From Oscillospiraceae bacterium (GTDB taxonomy: Bacteria > Bacillota > Clostridia > Oscillospirales > UBA929), in contig WRLJ01000071.1 of the NCBI GenBank assembly GCA_009777685.1, positions 1 through 7,401 of the forward strand: a DNA stretch of 7,401 bases, written 5' to 3'. Below the pieces are notes generated by a model. That model saw only the letters and a list, made by a program, of their open reading frames with translations, made no database searches and was not told the origin of the DNA. This document shows, one piece after another, positions 4,944 through 7,401 of this stretch; the first letter of the stretch is position 1, and each line of letters opens with the position of its first letter. Made by a program: the position numbers and the translations under genes.

Positions 4944-5824
4944 TCACACATTCGGGACTGGCGGCCGTCATCGGGCGGCCGAATACAGGCAAGTCTACGC
5001 TGGTCAACGCGATGCTGGGGGAGAAGCTGTCCATCGTCTCGCCGAAGCCGCAGACGACGCGCCACCGCATCTGCGCCGTGCTCCAGGAGGGCCCGGTCCA
5101 GATGGTCCTGCTGGACACTCCGGGCTTCCATGAGCCGCGGACAAAGCTGGGGGAATATATGGCCCGCGTCGTGCGCGAGAGCGTCAGCGAAACGGACGCC
5201 GCCCTGCTGGTCGTCGAGCCGAGAGCGGAGGTCGGCGGCGCCGAGACGGAGCTTTTAAGGCAGCTGAAAAAAATGTCCTGTCCCGTTTATTTAATTGTCA
5301 ATAAAATTGACATTGTCGAAAAAGAGAGTATTTTAGGGATTATTGATCTCTATAAAAACGCCTTTGATTTCGCCGGTTATGTGCCGGTTTCCGCCAAACG
5401 CAGGGACGGGGTAGAGCTTCTGAAGGAACTGCTGCTGCCGTTGATGCCCGCCGGGCCGGCGCTGTTTCCCGAGGGAATCGGAACCGATACGCCGGACAAG
5501 CTCCTGATCGCGGAGCTGGTGCGCGAAAAGGTTCTTCTGTTCATGCAGGACGAAATCCCGCATGGCGTAGCCGTGGTCACCGAGAGCCTTGGGGAGCGCG
5601 AGAACAGCCTGGTCGATATCGGCGTTACGCTTTACTGCGAAAAGACGCGCCACAAGGCGATGCTGATCGGAAAAAACGGTCAGATGCTCCGGCGCATCGG
5701 CTCCGCCGCCCGCGCGGAGCTGGAGGAGATGTACGAAGGCAAAGTCGCGCTCAAGCTGTGGGTCAAGGTGCGCGAGAACTGGCGCGACAACCCCGCCGCG
5801 CTCCGTTCCCTCGGATACCGGTAA
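4940..5824 (+). CDS. era: GTPase Era (30S ribosomal subunit assembly)
   Basis: This 294-residue protein has the standard Era length and architecture. The GTPase domain has G1 GRPNTGKST (12-20), the G2 region with PQTTRHRI (37-44), G3 DTPG (59-62) followed by FHEPR, G4 NKID (121-124) and G5 SAK (151-153). The C-terminal KH domain carries the GKNG loop (244-247) and ends in the family-typical LKLWVKVRENWRDN segment (271-284), then LGYR. Era binds the 3' end of 16S rRNA and promotes 30S maturation, close to the step at which YbeY acts. The start is set by GGGAGGG at 5 nt and an ATGA overlap with the preceding stop. In Bacillus cdd separates dgkA and era; here it is absent. A strikingly A/T-rich patch (about 5285-5365) lies within the gene around the G4 motif. 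It stops 4 nt before recO. Confidence 0.96.
   Translation: MITHSGLAAVIGRPNTGKSTLVNAMLGEKLSIVSPKPQTTRHRICAVLQEGPVQMVLLDTPGFHEPRTKLGEYMARVVRESVSETDAALLVVEPRAEVGGAETELLRQLKKMSCPVYLIVNKIDIVEKESILGIIDLYKNAFDFAGYVPVSAKRRDGVELLKELLLPLMPAGPALFPEGIGTDTPDKLLIAELVREKVLLFMQDEIPHGVAVVTESLGERENSLVDIGVTLYCEKTRHKAMLIGKNGQMLRRIGSAARAELEEMYEGKVALKLWVKVRENWRDNPAALRSLGYR
5296..5312 (+). repeat. Perfect 7-bp inverted repeat in A/T-rich patch of era
   Basis: TGTCAAT (5296-5302), AAA, then ATTGACA (5306-5312) form a perfect inverted repeat with a 3-nt loop. They sit inside the codons for the era G4 motif and overlap a perfect TTGACA (5307-5312). It may be chance or a weak operator/hairpin. Confidence 0.4.
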
Positions 5825-5828
5825 CGCC

Positions 5829-6476
5829 ATGTACCTGGACGCGGACGCCATCGTCCTGCGCGAGACGCGCTATCGGGACGCCGACAAGATTCTGACCGTG
5901 CTGACGCGCAGTGACGGGCTTCTGACCGTCGCCGCGCGGGGCGCGTGCCGCAAAAACTGCCCCTTTTCCGCCTCGGCCCAGCTGCTGGCTTACAGCCGCC
6001 TGCATCTCTTTCGGTACCGTGACCGCGTCACCCTGAACGACGCGGCTCTGGTCGATGCGTGGATGCCCCTGCACGGCGATCTGGAGCGTCTGGCTCTGGG
6101 CGTGTATGCCGCCGAGGTCTGCCAGACGCTGTCGCCGGAGGGCCTGGTATCGGCGGAGCTGTTTGATTTACTGCGGCTGACGCTGTACCGGCTGGCCTAC
6201 AAGCCGCAGTCCGGAACGCTGGTCAAGGCCGCCTTCGAGCTGGCCGCCCTGCGCTTTGGCGGCTTCGGGCCGGACGCGGAGGCGATGCCGCCGCTGACGC
6301 CCGGCGGGGCGGACGCTCTGCGCTATGTGCTGGACGCGGACCCGGCGCGGCTGTTCTCCTTTGCGCTGGAGGGCGAGGATTTACATTCGCTGGCCCGCGC
6401 GTCGGAGGCGTATCTTTTAACCCAGCTGGAACGGGGCTTTTCCTCGCTGGACTTTTATAAGGAGATATGCACGTGA
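5829..6476 (+). CDS. recO: DNA repair protein RecO, short form without zinc finger
   Basis: RecO is a recombination mediator that loads RecA on SSB-coated single strands with RecR (RecFOR pathway). At 215 residues this one is shorter than the usual 240-250. The N-terminal OB-fold is recognisable: DADAIVLRETRYRDADKIL (4-22), LTVLTRSDGLLTVAARGACR (22-41; in pieces), then LLAYSRLHLF (52-61). The helical C-terminal domain follows, with LVKAAFELAALRFGGFGP (131-148), LTPGGADALRYVL (156-168), LFSFAL and the family-typical ending YLLTQLERGFSSLDFYKEI. The four-Cys zinc finger expected between GFGP and LTPGG is missing. The only Cys residues are 40, 44, 98 and 214, none placed as finger ligands. The start ATG is 4 nt after the era stop, with no clear Shine-Dalgarno, so translation probably depends on coupling to era. 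The stop overlaps the mutS2 GTG. Confidence 0.92.
   Translation: MYLDADAIVLRETRYRDADKILTVLTRSDGLLTVAARGACRKNCPFSASAQLLAYSRLHLFRYRDRVTLNDAALVDAWMPLHGDLERLALGVYAAEVCQTLSPEGLVSAELFDLLRLTLYRLAYKPQSGTLVKAAFELAALRFGGFGPDAEAMPPLTPGGADALRYVLDADPARLFSFALEGEDLHSLARASEAYLLTQLERGFSSLDFYKEICT
6459..6464 (+). promoter_or_regulatory. Ribosome binding site of mutS2 (GTG start)
   Basis: AAGGAG, 8 nt before the GTG at 6473-6475, lies within the last recO codons. The GTG overlaps the recO TGA (GTGA). It gives a mutS2 N-terminus NTLVEKSIQTLEL that fits the family, whereas the first in-frame ATG (residue 20) would cut into the conserved opening helix. Confidence 0.75.
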
Positions 6477-7401
6477 ATACCTTAGTTGAAAAATCCATTC
6501 AAACCCTGGAGCTACCCGCCGTTTTGCGGATGCTGGCCCAATACGCGGCCTCGGAGGAGGGCAAAGAGCAGGCTCTGGCCCTGCGCGGCGCGGACGGCCT
6601 GGAGGAAGCGGAGCTGTGGCAGGAGCGGACCGCCGCCGCGCGCAAAATCATGGGTCTGCGCCCCGCGCCGTCGTTTTCCGGGGTAGTGCGCGTGGGGGCC
6701 GGCTTGAAACGCGCCGAGCTGGGCGGGAGCTTAAACCCGAGGGAGCTGCTGGACATCGCGGGAGTCCTGCGCGCCGCGCGGACCGTCAAGGCCTGCGGGG
6801 GCGGGAAGGACGCGAGGGAAGAGGAAAGGACGCCTCTTGACCCCCTGTTCCGTCTCTTGCAGGGCAACCGCTTTCTGGAGGACAAGATCACCGCCGCCAT
6901 CCTCTCGGAGGAGGAGATATCCGATCAAGCCAGCCCTCTGCTCGCAGACCTGCGCCGCCATATCCGCGTCACCTCCGGCAAGGTGCGGGAAACGCTGAAC
7001 AAGTACGTCTCGTCCCCCAACTGGTCAAAATATCTGCAAGACGCGCTGATCACCCAGCGGAGCGGGCGTTTTGTCGTGCCGGTCAAGGCCGAGCACCGAG
7101 GCGACGTGCCGGGGCTGGTGCATGACGTGTCCTCCTCCGGCGCGACGCTGTTCGTCGAACCGATGGCGGTGGTCAACCTCAACAATGAGCTGCGCGAGCT
7201 GGAGGCCAAGGAAAGGTCCGAAATCGAGCGCATCCTCGCCGAGCTGTCCGCCGGATGCGCCGACTTTGCGGAGGGCATCGCGCTGGACTACGATACGCTG
7301 GTGGCCCTCGACCTGATTTTCGCGCGCGGAAAGCTGGGCGAGGCGATGGACGCGGTGCGGCCCGCGCTGAACACCGCCGGCGTTCTGCGCCTTGTCCGTT
7401 C
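6473..7401 (+). CDS. mutS2: MutS2 family ATPase (partial, C-terminal part beyond right edge)
   Basis: The first 309 residues of a protein normally near 780 residues are visible, and the frame is open to the window end. The opening LVEKSIQTLELPAVLRML (4-21) and the ASEEGKEQAL segment are the typical MutS2 N-terminus ('LE..KI...L......S..G'). Residues 195-230 carry the hallmark QRSGRFVVPVKAE, then RG-x-VPGLVHDVSSSGATLFVEP, of the core/lever region. This is followed by the charged helix NNELRELEAKERSEIERIL (237-255) and AFARGKL-like IFARGKLG (282-289). The ATPase and Smr endonuclease domains would lie to the right. MutS2 suppresses homologous recombination in some bacteria and in Bacillus acts on collided ribosomes. 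A pairing with recO and era fits either role. It lacks the MutS mismatch-recognition domain, as expected for the MutS2 branch. Confidence 0.93.
   Translation, partial: MNTLVEKSIQTLELPAVLRMLAQYAASEEGKEQALALRGADGLEEAELWQERTAAARKIMGLRPAPSFSGVVRVGAGLKRAELGGSLNPRELLDIAGVLRAARTVKACGGGKDAREEERTPLDPLFRLLQGNRFLEDKITAAILSEEEISDQASPLLADLRRHIRVTSGKVRETLNKYVSSPNWSKYLQDALITQRSGRFVVPVKAEHRGDVPGLVHDVSSSGATLFVEPMAVVNLNNELRELEAKERSEIERILAELSAGCADFAEGIALDYDTLVALDLIFARGKLGEAMDAVRPALNTAGVLRLVR

Noticed and set aside
4397..5131. Minus-strand frame of 244 residues across the ybeY-dgkA/era junction
   Set aside because: It is antisense to three conserved domains, low in complexity (Ala/Ser/Arg/Pro), and has no ribosome binding site or family match that I recognise.

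Overview
The window looks like chromosomal DNA of an endospore-forming Firmicute, most likely a GC-rich member of the Clostridia (an Oscillospiraceae-type lineage is my inference). It carries four genes known only from endospore formers (ylbJ, cotJA, yqfC, yqfD) next to the conserved phoH-ybeY-dgkA-era-recO housekeeping block. The DNA is strongly GC-rich with G/C-rich third codon positions, so many long reading frames on other frames are shadows. Coding density is very high, with no rRNA, tRNA, CRISPR array, insertion sequence or phage gene visible.

Layout. Positions 1-1434 lie on the minus strand: ylbJ (sporulation membrane protein, TTG start), then the 5' part of cotJA (spore coat-associated protein), which runs off the left edge. 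Positions 1435-1540 form a divergent intergenic region. It holds a good sigma-E-type promoter facing right and a weaker promoter candidate facing left. Positions 1541-7401 lie on the plus strand and form one tightly packed unit: yqfC, yqfD, phoH, a ybeY-dgkA fusion, era, recO and the 5' part of mutS2. Gaps are 22 nt or less, with three 4-nt stop/start overlaps (GTGA, ATGA, GTGA).

How the genes work together. The left half and yqfC-yqfD are mother-cell sporulation functions (cortex formation, coat assembly, sigma-E regulon). The rest is a ribosome and genome maintenance module: PhoH-like ATPase, YbeY (16S rRNA processing), Era (30S assembly GTPase), RecO (recombination mediator) and MutS2 (translation/recombination-linked). 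DgkA handles lipid phosphorylation. The order matches the Bacillus subtilis block yqfC-yqfD-phoH-yqfF-ybeY-dgkA-cdd-era-recO, except that yqfF (pgpH) and cdd are absent and mutS2 follows recO.

Most notable: ybeY and dgkA are one continuous reading frame, so a soluble rRNA-processing RNase domain is joined to a membrane lipid kinase with an apparent extra C-terminal hydrophobic segment. RecO cleanly lacks the four-cysteine zinc finger usual in Gram-positive RecO. A SigE-type promoter drives the head of an operon that continues, without a visible terminator, into essential housekeeping genes. Nothing here looks like a wholly new system; the novelty is in these architectural variations.
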